Assembly (NCBI RefSeq): GCF_024970185.1 | Contig: NZ_CP103965.1 | Coordinates: 1,546,001-1,610,000 of the forward strand | Origin: Pseudomonas sp. N3-W | Lineage (GTDB): Bacteria; Pseudomonadota; Gammaproteobacteria; Pseudomonadales; Pseudomonadaceae | Direction of reading: 5' to 3' | DNA: 64,000 nucleotides | Shown: piece after piece, positions 54,247 to 63,435 of the stretch | Position numbering within the stretch: position 1 is the stretch's first letter | Layout: every line of letters begins with the position of its first letter | Notes under the pieces: generated by a model | Told to the model about the DNA's origin: nothing | What the model saw: only the letters and a program-made list of their open reading frames with translations | Database searches by the model: none | Program-made: the position numbers and the translations under genes

Positions 54247-55380
54247 GTGGCCATCGATATTCACTGGATTCGCGACAACGATAGCCTCGGTCAGTTTTGC
54301 GCCGAGTGGCAGCAGCTGCCATTCGTTGCCCTCGACACCGAATTCATGCGGGTCGACACTTTTTATCCGATTGCCGGCCTGTTGCAGATTGGCGATGGTG
54401 TACGCGCTTACCTGATTGACCCGCTGACCATCGACAACTGGCAGCCGCTGGCCGCGTTGCTGGAAAACCCGGCTGTGGTCAAAGTGGTGCATGCCTGCAG
54501 CGAAGACCTCGAAGTCCTGTTGCGCCTGACGGGCAGCCTGCCGGCCCCGCTGTTCGACACGCAACTGGCGGCCGCCTACCTGAACCTGGGTTTCTCGATG
54601 GGGTACTCGCGACTGGTGCAGGAAGTGCTCGGCATCGACCTGCCCAAGGGCGAGACCCGTTCCGACTGGCTGCAACGTCCGTTGTCCGAAACCCAGATCA
54701 GCTACGCCGCCGAAGATGCCTTGCACCTGGCAGAAGTTTTCGTACGCCTGCGTCCGAAACTGTCTGACGACAAATACGCCTGGGTGCTGGACGACGGTGC
54801 CGAACTGGTGGCCAACCTGCGCCGCGAGGTCGACCCGTACGAGGTCTATCGCGACGCCAAGCTCGCCTGGAAACTGTCCCGTGCCCAACTCGCCGTACTG
54901 CGCGAACTCTGTGCATGGCGTGAACACGAAGCCCGCGCCCGGGATTTGCCGCGCAACCGCATCGTGCGTGAGCATTCGCTGTGGCCGCTGGCACGCACGC
55001 AACCGGACAACCTCGGCGCGCTGTCAAAAATCGAAGACATGCACCCGCGTACCGTGCGTCAGGACGGCGAGTTTTTGCTTGATCTGATCAAGCGCTCTGG
55101 CAGTGTGTCCCCGGATCAATGGCCTCCCGCCGTGCCGGAGCCGTTGCCGGTGGATGCCGCTGTGCTGGTCAAACAACTGCGTGCCATCGGCCAGGCCGAA
55201 GCTGAACGCTTGAACATCGCGCCGGAACTGATGCTGCGCAAGAAAACCCTGGAAGCGCTGCTCAAGAGCGGCTACCCCAATGGTCCCTACCAATTGCCTG
55301 ATTCGCTGCGTGGCTGGCGCCGCGAATTGATGGGCCAGGCGCTGCTCGACAGCCTGGCCGCCGCCGGAGAACAGCCTTGA
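54247..55380 (+). CDS. rnd: Ribonuclease D
   Basis: 377 residues, starting at GTG with GGGAGAG upstream. DEDD exonuclease motifs: Asp30 and Glu32 in VALDTEFMR, Asp in [10 protein letters not shown] and the YAAEDALHL third motif; two HRDC-like domains follow. RNase D trims tRNA 3' ends. It overlaps ycgL by four bases (TTGA). Confidence 0.96.
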   Translation: MAIDIHWIRDNDSLGQFCAEWQQLPFVALDTEFMRVDTFYPIAGLLQIGDGVRAYLIDPLTIDNWQPLAALLENPAVVKVVHACSEDLEVLLRLTGSLPAPLFDTQLAAAYLNLGFSMGYSRLVQEVLGIDLPKGETRSDWLQRPLSETQISYAAEDALHLAEVFVRLRPKLSDDKYAWVLDDGAELVANLRREVDPYEVYRDAKLAWKLSRAQLAVLRELCAWREHEARARDLPRNRIVREHSLWPLARTQPDNLGALSKIEDMHPRTVRQDGEFLLDLIKRSGSVSPDQWPPAVPEPLPVDAAVLVKQLRAIGQAEAERLNIAPELMLRKKTLEALLKSGYPNGPYQLPDSLRGWRRELMGQALLDSLAAAGEQP

Positions 55381-55670
55381 AACGTATTTGCTCCATTTAT
55401 CGCAGCTCGAAGAAAAGCGAGATGTACCTCTATGTGCTCAAAAGTGATGCACTGGAGCGCGTGCCCGATCCGCTGATGGCCGCTTTCGGCAAAGCCATCC
55501 ACGCCTTCGACCTGGTGCTGAGCCCGGAGCGCAAGCTCTCGCGCGAGGACATCGAAGTGGTGCTGGAAAACCTCGACAAGCAGGGCTATCACCTGCAAAT
55601 GCCACCGGCCGAGGACGAGTACATCGAACATTTGCCCGAAGAGCTGCTGCGACGCAACGATCCGATGTGA
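55377..55670 (+). CDS. ycgL: YcgL-domain protein
   Basis: 97 residues, DUF709/YcgL family ([24 protein letters not shown]...). The start codon is TTG within the rnd stop. Its function is unknown, though it is widely conserved next to rnd. The nitroreductase and ycgN usually linked to it are nearby, with a dehydrogenase gene between. Confidence 0.93.
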   Translation: MKRICSIYRSSKKSEMYLYVLKSDALERVPDPLMAAFGKAIHAFDLVLSPERKLSREDIEVVLENLDKQGYHLQMPPAEDEYIEHLPEELLRRNDPM

Positions 55671-55787
55671 TCGGCAGACAGGCTCTATTCAGGGCCTATA
55701 TGAAAGACTGGACGATTTTGGCGATGGCCGCGAGCAGGGAAATGCTCCCTCGGCGGCCTTGTGCACTGTTTTTGAAAGGTTTGAACC

Positions 55788-56720
55788 ATGCGCGTTCTGA
55801 TTGCTGAACACGACCACCCTGTGTACGCCCAACTGTTGCGCCAAGCGGCCCCCGAACTTGACGTGCTGACCAGCGGCGACTCTGCCGAACTGGCCCGCCA
55901 CGCCGCCGATTGCCCGATCTGGCTCGGCCAGCCGGACCTGCTGGCGACCCTGCTGCGTCAGGGCCACCAACCGCAATGGCTGCAATCGACCTGGGCCGGC
56001 ATCACGCCACTGCTGGCCGACGGCTTGCGTCGCGACTATCGCCTGACCCGTGCGGTGGGGATTTTTGGCCAGGTCATGGCCGAATACGTGCTGACCTACA
56101 TGCTCGGCCATGAGCGCGAAGTACTGGCGCGGCTGGTCAGCCAGGTCGAGCGCAAATGGGACAATCGCCTGGGCCAGAGCCTGGCAGGGCGCAAGGTCTT
56201 GATCGTCGGCACTGGCGACATCGGCCAGACCGTGGCGCAGTTTCTGCTGCCATTCGGTGTGGAGCTGTATGGCATCGCCAGCACGGCCCGGGAGCAGGCG
56301 CCATTTGTCGAAGTCGCTGCGCTCGCGGACCTGCCACGATTGGTCGGCGAAGTGGATTACGTGATCAATCTGCTGCCCAATACCCCCGATACCCACGACT
56401 TGTACGACGCGGCGCTGTTCAAGCAATTCAAGTCGACCGGGTTGTTCATCAACGTCGGGCGTGGCGTGGCAGTGGTCGATGCGGATCTGGTGGAGGCCTT
56501 GAAGGAAGGCCATCTGGCGGGTGCGGTCATCGACGTCTGCCGCCAGGAGCCGCTGCCGCAGCGGCATCCGTTCTGGACGGCCTGGGGCTTGTTGCTGACC
56601 GGCCACAGTTCGGCGCCGACTTCGCCATCGATGATGGTGAATCTGTTTGTCGAAAACCTGCGGGCTTATCAGGCGGGTGAAGCGTTGCGCGGGGAAGTGG
56701 ATTTCAATCGCGGGTATTGA
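55788..56720 (+). CDS. D-2-hydroxyacid dehydrogenase (GhrA-like)
   Basis: 310 residues. The NAD(P) motif is VLIVGTGDIGQTVAQ at about 138-152; GRGVAVVDADLV and the closing TGHSSAPTS carry the catalytic Arg, Glu and His. GhrA reduces glyoxylate and hydroxypyruvate; the substrate here is not proven. It stands alone, with a REPIN after it. Confidence 0.88.
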   Translation: MRVLIAEHDHPVYAQLLRQAAPELDVLTSGDSAELARHAADCPIWLGQPDLLATLLRQGHQPQWLQSTWAGITPLLADGLRRDYRLTRAVGIFGQVMAEYVLTYMLGHEREVLARLVSQVERKWDNRLGQSLAGRKVLIVGTGDIGQTVAQFLLPFGVELYGIASTAREQAPFVEVAALADLPRLVGEVDYVINLLPNTPDTHDLYDAALFKQFKSTGLFINVGRGVAVVDADLVEALKEGHLAGAVIDVCRQEPLPQRHPFWTAWGLLLTGHSSAPTSPSMMVNLFVENLRAYQAGEALRGEVDFNRGY

Positions 56721-56750
56721 AATCACGACGACTTCAATAGTGTGCAAAAC

Positions 56751-56842
56751 CTGTGGGAGCGAGCCTGCTCGCGAAAGCGGTCTGCCAGTCAACAACGATG
56801 TTGAGTCTGACGGCCCCTTCGCGAGCAGGCTCGCTCCCACAG
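56751..56842. repeat. REPIN
   Basis: Facing half-sites containing GGGAGCGAGCCTGCTCGCG and its complement, about 45 bases apart, between two convergent genes. Confidence 0.85.
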
Positions 56843-56860
56843 TTGGTTTTGCAGTGTGGC

Positions 56861-57454
56861 TTAGAGGGTGAAGTCGCCTTCAGCCGCCAACTCGCTCAAC
56901 GGACGACGCGGGCTTGGCGCTTCACGGGCTTGCAGGTACTCGGCCAGGGTCGTTTTGTCGCCCAGTTTGCCGACTGCCACTGCGGCGTGCAGCGCATAGC
57001 CTTCGGGGATGTTCAGCTCTTTGCGGGTCAGTTCCTGATCGAAACCGGCCATGCCGTGGGTGTGCCAGCCGCTGATGCTGGCTTGCAACGCCAGGTGTCC
57101 CCAGGCCGAACCCGTGTCGAAGGTGTGCCACAGGGCCGGGGTTTCTTCGGTCGCGCCAGGCACCGCGAACGTGGTTTTTGAAATCACGATCACCAGCGCC
57201 GACGCGTGTTGCGCCCAGCCACGGTTGAATTCATTGAGCAGGCCCAGGAAACGCTCCCAGTTTGGCGTGTCACGACGTGCGTAGAGAAAACGCCACGGCT
57301 GCGAGTTGTAGGCCGAGGGCGCCCAGCGGGCTGCTTCGAAAAAGCTCAGCAGGGTCGCTTCCGGGATGGCTTCGCCGGTAAAGGCGCGGGGCGACCAGCG
57401 ATCAGTGAACTGCGGGTGAATGGCGTAATCGGTAACGCGTGGGTTAGCGCTCAT
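56861..57454 (-). CDS. Nitroreductase-family flavoprotein
   Basis: 197 residues, FMN-binding nitroreductase fold (RWSPRAFTGEAIPEATLLSFFEAARWAPSAYNSQPWRFLYARR). It reduces nitro or quinone substrates with NAD(P)H. Divergent from ycgN with 164 bases between, a grouping that is conserved in pseudomonads. Confidence 0.9.
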   Translation of the reverse strand: MSANPRVTDYAIHPQFTDRWSPRAFTGEAIPEATLLSFFEAARWAPSAYNSQPWRFLYARRDTPNWERFLGLLNEFNRGWAQHASALVIVISKTTFAVPGATEETPALWHTFDTGSAWGHLALQASISGWHTHGMAGFDQELTRKELNIPEGYALHAAVAVGKLGDKTTLAEYLQAREAPSPRRPLSELAAEGDFTL

Positions 57455-57618
57455 CTGAAAATTCCTGGCCAGCTGGATGTGAGGGACGACGCAAAACCCT
57501 ACTGGGCCGCGCGATAACTGACAAGTGAAGTTCTACCGACAGTCGCCAATGCTTGGCCCACGGGGCTGCGCGCACTAGACTGGCGGCCTTTTCACCACCT
57601 GATGTTGATGCTTGAGCC

Positions 57619-58068
57619 ATGGTCGCCAAAGTCGAACCGTTCTGGATACGCAAAACCCTCGATCAACTCGATCAAGAGGAATGGGAGTCGCTGTGCGATG
57701 GCTGCGGCCTGTGCTGCCTGCAAAAGCTCGAAGATGAAGACGACAACAGCGTCTATTACACGCGCATCGCCTGCAAACTGCTGGACCTGAAAACCTGTCA
57801 GTGCACCAATTACCCCAACCGCCGCGACTTCGTCCCCGATTGCATCCAGCTCACGCCGGGCAAGGCCGACGAGTTCAAATGGCTGCCGCCGACGTGCGGT
57901 TACCGGCTGGTCAGCGAAGGCAAGGATCTGCCGTTGTGGCATCACCTGGTGTGCGGAGATCGCGACGCGGTGCACCACGAACGCATTTCCCAGTCCGGGC
58001 GCATGCTGGCCGAGGGCAGCGTGTCTGAGGATGAGTGGGAAGATCACCTGATTTTTCGCGCCGGTTAA
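57619..58068 (+). CDS. ycgN: YcgN-family cysteine cluster protein
   Basis: 149 residues, UPF0260. The cysteine cluster [13 protein letters not shown], then CKLL...CQCTNY and further cysteines, probably binds zinc or an Fe-S cluster. The function is unknown. The ATG at 57619 is preceded by only a weak ribosome site. Next to the nitroreductase, as usual. Confidence 0.92.
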   Translation: MVAKVEPFWIRKTLDQLDQEEWESLCDGCGLCCLQKLEDEDDNSVYYTRIACKLLDLKTCQCTNYPNRRDFVPDCIQLTPGKADEFKWLPPTCGYRLVSEGKDLPLWHHLVCGDRDAVHHERISQSGRMLAEGSVSEDEWEDHLIFRAG

Positions 58069-58106
58069 TTTTCAGTGTACATGCAGTTTTGATGCAAACG
58101 AGACCC

Positions 58107-58222
58107 CTGTGGCGAGCGAGCTTGCTCGCGCTGGGCTGCGTAGCAGGCCCAAAAAAAGTCACCAGTACCCATGTTGTGAGTGCTGTGCACTCAAGCGCGA
58201 GCAAGCTCGCTCGCCACAGTTA
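58107..58222. repeat. REPIN
   Basis: Facing GTGGCGAGCGAGCTTGCTCGC-type half-sites about 70 bases apart between ycgN and the next gene. The spacing is longer than in the other REPINs. Confidence 0.82.
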
Positions 58223-58243
58223 ATGAGTCACAAAGGAGTGTGT

Positions 58244-59473
58244 ATGACGGTGGGATTGCGGCTGGCGTTGGCTGTCGGGCTGTTGGCTCTGGGGTTGCCC
58301 GTGTGGGCGGCGAAGAAGGTCGATCTGGATTATCACGTGCGCCTGTTGCCGCAAAGCGATCAGGCCGAAGTGCGCCTGACGCTGGCTCAGGGCTCGGCGG
58401 TGCGCAGTCTGGATTTCGACCTTGGCGACGGCAGCCGCTACAGCGACTTCAAGGCCGACGGCCAATGGCAACTCACGCCGGGCGTCGGCGCTCGTGGCAT
58501 CTGGCGCCCAGCTGCCGACAAGGCCAGCCTCACTTACCGCGTGCGCATCAGCCAGGCACGCAATAACGGCAGTTTCGACACACGCATGACGCCAGACTGG
58601 GCCTTGCTGCGCGGCGACGATCTGGTGCCGACGGCCAAGCTCGATCAGCAGGACGGCGTCGAGCTGGTAGCTCGCCTTGAATTCGAATTGCCCACCGGCT
58701 GGAAAAGCGTCGAAACCGCCTGGCCGCGCATCGGCAGAAACAAGTTTCGCATCGATAACGTATCGCGGCTGTTCGACCGGCCAACCGGCTGGATGCTCGC
58801 CGGCCAGCTCGGCAGCCGTCGTACGCGACTCGGCGAAACCGAAGTCACCGTGGCGTCGCCCCGTGGTCAGGGCATGCACCGCATGGACGTGCTGACGCTG
58901 CTGACGTTCATCTGGCCGCAGGTGCAGGCGGTCTACCCGCGTCATCCGGGTAAATTGCTGATCGTCGGCGCCAACGACCTGATGTGGCGCGGCAGCCTGG
59001 CGGCGCGGGAGTCGATCTACCTCAGCAGTCGTATGCCGCTGGTCAGTGAGAACGGCACCAGTGCGCTGATACGTGAGTTGGCCCAAGTGCTGGGGCGGAT
59101 CAACGACAGCCAGCGCAGCGACTGGATCAGCGAAGGCTTTGCCGAGTATTACGCCATTGAGCTGGTACGCCGCGCCGGTGGCATCAGCGATGAGCGGTAT
59201 GAAAGTTTGCAGAAAAAGCTGGCCAGGGCTAGCCAGAAGGTCAGCACCTTGAGGGGCGAGCGGATCAATGCGGCGCAGATTGCGAAAGCGGTGGTGTTGC
59301 TGGGGGAGCTGGATCGAGAGATTCGTTTGAAGACCCGCAACAAGCGCTCGCTGGACGACGTGCTGCGTGGGGCGATGCATCTGGGCAGTGTTGATACCAA
59401 GGCGTTTGTGCAACTCGCCGAGAGCGTTATAGGGGAATCATCGAAAGTCCTCGACACCGAGTTGCTTCAGTAA
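58244..59473 (+). CDS. Secreted M1/M61-like peptidase-type protein
   Basis: 409 residues. Signal peptide MTVGLRLALAVGLLALGLPVWA before AKKVDLDYHV. The first 200 residues are beta-rich as in M61 N-terminal domains; the later SEGFAEYYAIELVRR resembles an M1/M61 helix (usually EGxxxYY). The usual HExxH is replaced by LIRELAQVL, so the protein may lack peptidase activity. AAAGGAG precedes the ATG. The substrate is unknown. Confidence 0.75.
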   Translation: MTVGLRLALAVGLLALGLPVWAAKKVDLDYHVRLLPQSDQAEVRLTLAQGSAVRSLDFDLGDGSRYSDFKADGQWQLTPGVGARGIWRPAADKASLTYRVRISQARNNGSFDTRMTPDWALLRGDDLVPTAKLDQQDGVELVARLEFELPTGWKSVETAWPRIGRNKFRIDNVSRLFDRPTGWMLAGQLGSRRTRLGETEVTVASPRGQGMHRMDVLTLLTFIWPQVQAVYPRHPGKLLIVGANDLMWRGSLAARESIYLSSRMPLVSENGTSALIRELAQVLGRINDSQRSDWISEGFAEYYAIELVRRAGGISDERYESLQKKLARASQKVSTLRGERINAAQIAKAVVLLGELDREIRLKTRNKRSLDDVLRGAMHLGSVDTKAFVQLAESVIGESSKVLDTELLQ

Positions 59474-59482
59474 GACCGCCTT

Positions 59483-59556
59483 CGCGAGCAGGCTCGCTCC
59501 CACATGGCTTTGTGAACGCCACAGATCCAATGTGGGCGCGAGCCTGCTGGCGAAGA
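59483..59556. repeat. REPIN
   Basis: TTCGCGAGCAGGCTCGCTCCC and GGGCGCGAGCCTGCTGGCG face each other between two convergent genes. Confidence 0.82.
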
Positions 59557-59584
59557 GGCCATCAGCCTCACCCCGAAATCCGGA

Positions 59585-59962
59585 TCAAACCCCCGCTTTC
59601 GGCGATTTCAACGAATCATTGCCCGTCACCGTGGCCGTGTTGGTCGCCGCCTCGGCATTGGCCTTCAACTGGCTCAACTCTTCCCCGGCCCGCTGAATCT
59701 TCGCCCGCACGTTGTTCATGTCCTGACGGCTTTTTTCCAGCAGGCTCTTGGCCGAGCTGTGCCCGGTGATGCCACGGGCCAGTGCCACGCCGCCGATGGC
59801 GACTTGAATCAGGCCGAACACGCCGCCGCGACGCAGCCCCTTGCCCACCATCACCACGCCACCGGCCAGGGAACCGATGCGCTCCCAGCCCTGGACGTTC
59901 TGTTCAGCGGGCGTCTGGAACGGGGTGGATTCGATACGTTCTACGCGTTTGAGTTCGCTCAT
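59585..59962 (-). CDS. DUF2892/YgaP-like membrane protein
   Basis: 125 residues. The N-terminal part contains NVQGWERIGSLAGG and a glycine-rich hydrophobic segment; the C-terminal half is a predicted coiled coil (SLLEKSRQDMNNVRAKIQRAGEELSQLKANAEA). The family is of unknown function. Short gap to the next minus-strand gene (80 bases). Confidence 0.75.
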   Translation of the reverse strand: MSELKRVERIESTPFQTPAEQNVQGWERIGSLAGGVVMVGKGLRRGGVFGLIQVAIGGVALARGITGHSSAKSLLEKSRQDMNNVRAKIQRAGEELSQLKANAEAATNTATVTGNDSLKSPKAGV

Positions 59963-60042
59963 GATCGGTCTCCAGGCTTCAAGAATAGATACTCAAGCTG
60001 ACTGCCAAGGCGGCCCGCTTGTTCCATCGAATGTGCGGCGGT

Positions 60043-60513
60043 TCAGCGGAATTTAGGCCCTGAGCGGGTGTTCAGGCCCTTGGCCATGCGGTCGTACAGC
60101 ACCACGTTGACGGTGGCTGCCAGGTTCATGCAACCGGTGGTCGGGATATAGACCACGTCTTCGCACCAGTCGCGAATCTCTTTATCCAGCGAGCCGTCTT
60201 CCGGGCCGAAGATGTAGAGGGCGCGGTCCGGGTGGGTGTATTCCGGCAACGAGCGGGCGCCTTCGACCAGTTCCACCGCCACCGGCACACAACCCAGCGG
60301 CAGGATTTTTTTCAGGTCGTCGATGCCGATCAAGGGAATGTCGTAGTGAACACGCTTGGTGTCGGTGACGAAGTCGGCGGCGCGGTCATAGCGCTTGCCG
60401 GTGTAGAACACCGACGCCACACCGTAACAGCCGGCGGCGCGCATCACCGAACCGACGTTCTCCGGTGATTTGGGGTTATACAAACCAATGCAGCTGTACC
60501 GTTTATCTGCCAC
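60043..60513 (-). CDS. SpoU/TrmH-family RNA methyltransferase
   Basis: 156 residues from a GTG at 60513 (VADKRYSCIGLYNPKSPENVGSVMRAA). The knotted SAM fold is seen in LYIFGPEDGSLDKE and YIPTTGCMNLAATVNVVLYDRM. It methylates the 2'-OH of RNA; the target cannot be told. The in-frame upstream extension to 60648 runs into a REP repeat and is not coding. Confidence 0.88.
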   Translation of the reverse strand: MADKRYSCIGLYNPKSPENVGSVMRAAGCYGVASVFYTGKRYDRAADFVTDTKRVHYDIPLIGIDDLKKILPLGCVPVAVELVEGARSLPEYTHPDRALYIFGPEDGSLDKEIRDWCEDVVYIPTTGCMNLAATVNVVLYDRMAKGLNTRSGPKFR

Positions 60514-60602
60514 GAGCGGGGTGCCTTCGGGAAAAAGAGGGCGATTATACGGGGATTGGCCAGGGGTGGTCAGTTTCAAGATTGGCGGTGGCCGGCCGAC
60601 CG

Positions 60603-60830
60603 CCATCGCGAGCAAGCTCGCTCCCACGGGGATTTGTGTCGTGCCCAAATAATGCGTCCGGCGACGACCCCCTGTGGGAGCGAGCTTGCTCGCGAAGAGG
60701 CCGTGTCAGTTGCCATTTATGTTGAATGACACACTGCCATCGCGAGCCAGCTCGCTCCCACAGGGGATTTGTGTCGTGCCCAAATAATGCGTCCGGCGAC
60801 GACCCCCTGTGGGAGTGAGCTTGCTCGCGA
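60603..60830. repeat. Tandem duplication of a REPIN (period 135 bp)
   Basis: Two REPINs share an identical stretch (GATTTGTGTCGTGCCC...GACCCCCTGTGGGAG) at 60631 and 60766, exactly 135 bases apart. They fill most of the 347-base gap 60514-60860, in which I see no gene. Confidence 0.88.
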
Positions 60831-60860
60831 TTGAGCCAGTGCAGGCAGCATCAATATCGG

Positions 60861-62285
60861 TCAGCTACCACCATTCCACCCCCCACCCAACGCCACCACC
60901 AATCCAACACTCGCCTGCAACTGCCGCGTCTGCAACGTCTGCAACCGCAGCTGAGCCTGCAATGCCGAGGTTTGTGCCGTCACCACATCCAGATAATTCA
61001 CTGCCCCGGCTTCATAGCTGTTCATGGCCAGCGTCTGGGTATGCTGGGCAGCATCGACCGCTGCCTGCTCATCCCCGGCCTCGCGTTTCAGGTCGCGCAG
61101 TTGCGCCAGGTTGTCTTCAACTTCGCGCACCGCACGCAGCACCTGGCTGCGGTAGTGCGCGGCGGCTTCTTCGAATTCGGCTTTGGCCTGGCGTTCGTTG
61201 GCGTCGAGGCGACCGCCGTCGAAGATCGGTAGATTGACCAGCGGCCCCAGTGCCCAATAACGATTGCCGGCGGCCAGCAGGCTACCGCTGCCAGCGGTCT
61301 GCCCGCCGAGCAAGCCGGTCAGGCTGAAGTCCGGATACCAGGCGGCACGGGCAACGCCGATGTTGGCGTTGGCGGCAAACACCCGGCGCTCGGCTGCCGA
61401 GATGTCCGGGCGGCGTTGCAGCAAGGTGCTGGGCAGCGCGCCGGGGATCGACGGCAACCCCAGCGGCTGATTGCTCGCCTTGAGCTGAAACACACTGGCA
61501 GGTTCGCCCACCAGTTCGCCGATCGCATGCTCGGTCAGGTTGCGTTGCGCCCGCACATCGTCCAGCTGCGCCTGGGCTTCGGCCAGTTGGCTTTGGGCGC
61601 GGGTCAGGTCCAGCTCCGAGGCGATGGCGCCTTCATATCGGTCGCGGGTCAGTTGCAGCGCCTGTCCATAATCGTCCAGCGAGCTGGCGAGAATGGTGCT
61701 TTGCGCATCGAGACCATTGAGCTGGATATACAGGGTCGCCAGTTGCTGTTGCAGGCTCAACCGCGCCGATGCCAGATCATCCCCGGAGGCCTGGGCCTGT
61801 GCATCACCAGCCGCCACCTGATTGCGAATCCGGCCCCACAGGTCGAGGTCGAAATTCAGCGCAAACCCGGCCGTGTTGCTGTTGTACACCGACGGCTGAT
61901 TGCTGCCGCGCAACGGCTTGTCCTCCGACTGGCGCTGGCGCAGCGGTTGGGCACTAGCAGTAATTTGCGGGAACAGCCCGGCGTGCAACTGGCCGGCATA
62001 GGCCTGTGCCGCATCAAAGTGCGCGAGGGCCGCCGCCAGGTCCGGGTTGGCCTTGAGCAGTTGCTGTTGCAGGTCGTTCAGACGTGGGTCCTGATACAGC
62101 TGCCACCATTGCGTCGAAATTTGTTGAGCGGGATTGGCCTGGTGCCACGGACCGTCGCTGGTCTGTTCGCGGTATTGCGCGGGCAGGTCGAGCGTCGGCG
62201 CCTTGTAGGTCGGTGCCAGTGAACAGCCCTGCAAGGCCAGCGCCATGGCCACTGTTGCGGCCAGCGTTTCAAGCCTTGGGCGCAT
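60861..62285 (-). CDS. Outer membrane factor lipoprotein (NodT family) of RND pump
   Basis: 474 residues. The lipobox LQGC near residue 20 anchors it in the outer membrane; two OEP repeats follow (WWQLYQDPRLNDLQQQLL, then LGLPSIPGALPSTLLQRRPDISAAERRV). It forms the exit channel of the efflux pump. The ATG at 62285 overlaps the adaptor stop by 17 bases. Confidence 0.93.
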   Translation of the reverse strand: MRPRLETLAATVAMALALQGCSLAPTYKAPTLDLPAQYREQTSDGPWHQANPAQQISTQWWQLYQDPRLNDLQQQLLKANPDLAAALAHFDAAQAYAGQLHAGLFPQITASAQPLRQRQSEDKPLRGSNQPSVYNSNTAGFALNFDLDLWGRIRNQVAAGDAQAQASGDDLASARLSLQQQLATLYIQLNGLDAQSTILASSLDDYGQALQLTRDRYEGAIASELDLTRAQSQLAEAQAQLDDVRAQRNLTEHAIGELVGEPASVFQLKASNQPLGLPSIPGALPSTLLQRRPDISAAERRVFAANANIGVARAAWYPDFSLTGLLGGQTAGSGSLLAAGNRYWALGPLVNLPIFDGGRLDANERQAKAEFEEAAAHYRSQVLRAVREVEDNLAQLRDLKREAGDEQAAVDAAQHTQTLAMNSYEAGAVNYLDVVTAQTSALQAQLRLQTLQTRQLQASVGLVVALGGGWNGGS

Positions 62286-63435
62286 GGGCACCTCCGGCGT
62301 CGGCCAGTTGCACGACATCGCCTTCACGCAGCGCGTCTGGCGGATTATCGACGACTCGATCCGCAGGCTTCAGGCCCTGATCGATCACCAGTCGCTCGCC
62401 CAGATCCAGGCCGATATGGATGTCACGCAAATGCACATGATTGTCCGGGTCGAGCACCGCGACTTGCGTGCCCTGGGCACGGAAGATCAGCGAACTGGCC
62501 GGGATGCTGACGCCATGGGTGTCAGCCGGAATCTGCAAGGTGGCCTCGGCATAGTCACCGGGCAGCAAGGCGCCATCCGGGTTGTCGGCGACAAATTGCG
62601 CCAGCAGCGTGCCGGAGCGACGGTCCACCGCCGTGGAGTCGCCGATCAGCCGAGCCGTGAAATGCTGGCCAGGATGCTCCGGCACGATCAATTCGGCCTG
62701 CATGCCGGGGCGGATCACGCTGGCATAGTTCTGCGGCACCGGCACATAGAGGCGCAGTTGATGGGTGTCGGCGATGTCGAACAGCTCCGGGTCGCTGTCG
62801 CTGTCGGCCTTGATCAACTGACCGATATCGGTATTGCGCGCGGTGATGGTCCCGGCGAAGGGCGCACGAATGGTCTTGTAGTCTTCAAGGGCCGAGAGCC
62901 GCGCATAGTCGGCGGCGGCAGCCTGGGCATTGGCCTTGGCGGCAGCGGCGTTGGAGCTTTTTTCATCGGCTTCCTGACGCGACACCGAATGCGTCGCCAG
63001 CAGGTTCTGCCAGCGGCTTGCGGTGGTTTCGGCCAGGCGTGCGTTGGCCTGTTCCTGAATCAGCCGCGCATGGGCTTGCGCCACTTGCTGATCGAGGTCC
63101 GGGCTGTCGATTTCGCCGAGAATCTGCCCGGCTTTCACCTGGGCACCGATGTCGGTTTTCCAGTCCTTGAGGTAGCCGCTGACGCGAGCGTGGATCGGCG
63201 CCTTGCTCCACGCCTCCAGATGCGCCGGCAGACGCAGGCTGTCGCCGTGTACGTTCTGTTGCGGCTGGAACACGCTGACCAGCGGCATGGCGGCGGTTTC
63301 GGTCCAGGCGGCCACGGCTTTTTCGTGGCGAGTGCGAGCGGCCAGTCCATTGGCTACCAGCAGCGCGGCCAGGGTCAGACCGCCAATCCCCGCCAGCATC
63401 AGGCGTTTGCGCGAAGGTTTTTGATCAGACGACAT
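62269..63435 (-). CDS. RND efflux periplasmic adaptor (HlyD/MFP family)
   Basis: 388 residues: a membrane anchor (LMLAGIGGLTLAALLVANGLA), a biotinyl-lipoyl domain (ARVSGYLKDWKTDIGAQVKAGQILGEIDSPDLDQQ) and a helical hairpin. It bridges permease and outer membrane factor. The ATG at 63435 overlaps the permease stop by 11 bases. Substrate unknown. Confidence 0.93.
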   Translation of the reverse strand: MSSDQKPSRKRLMLAGIGGLTLAALLVANGLAARTRHEKAVAAWTETAAMPLVSVFQPQQNVHGDSLRLPAHLEAWSKAPIHARVSGYLKDWKTDIGAQVKAGQILGEIDSPDLDQQVAQAHARLIQEQANARLAETTASRWQNLLATHSVSRQEADEKSSNAAAAKANAQAAAADYARLSALEDYKTIRAPFAGTITARNTDIGQLIKADSDSDPELFDIADTHQLRLYVPVPQNYASVIRPGMQAELIVPEHPGQHFTARLIGDSTAVDRRSGTLLAQFVADNPDGALLPGDYAEATLQIPADTHGVSIPASSLIFRAQGTQVAVLDPDNHVHLRDIHIGLDLGERLVIDQGLKPADRVVDNPPDALREGDVVQLADAGGAHAPKA

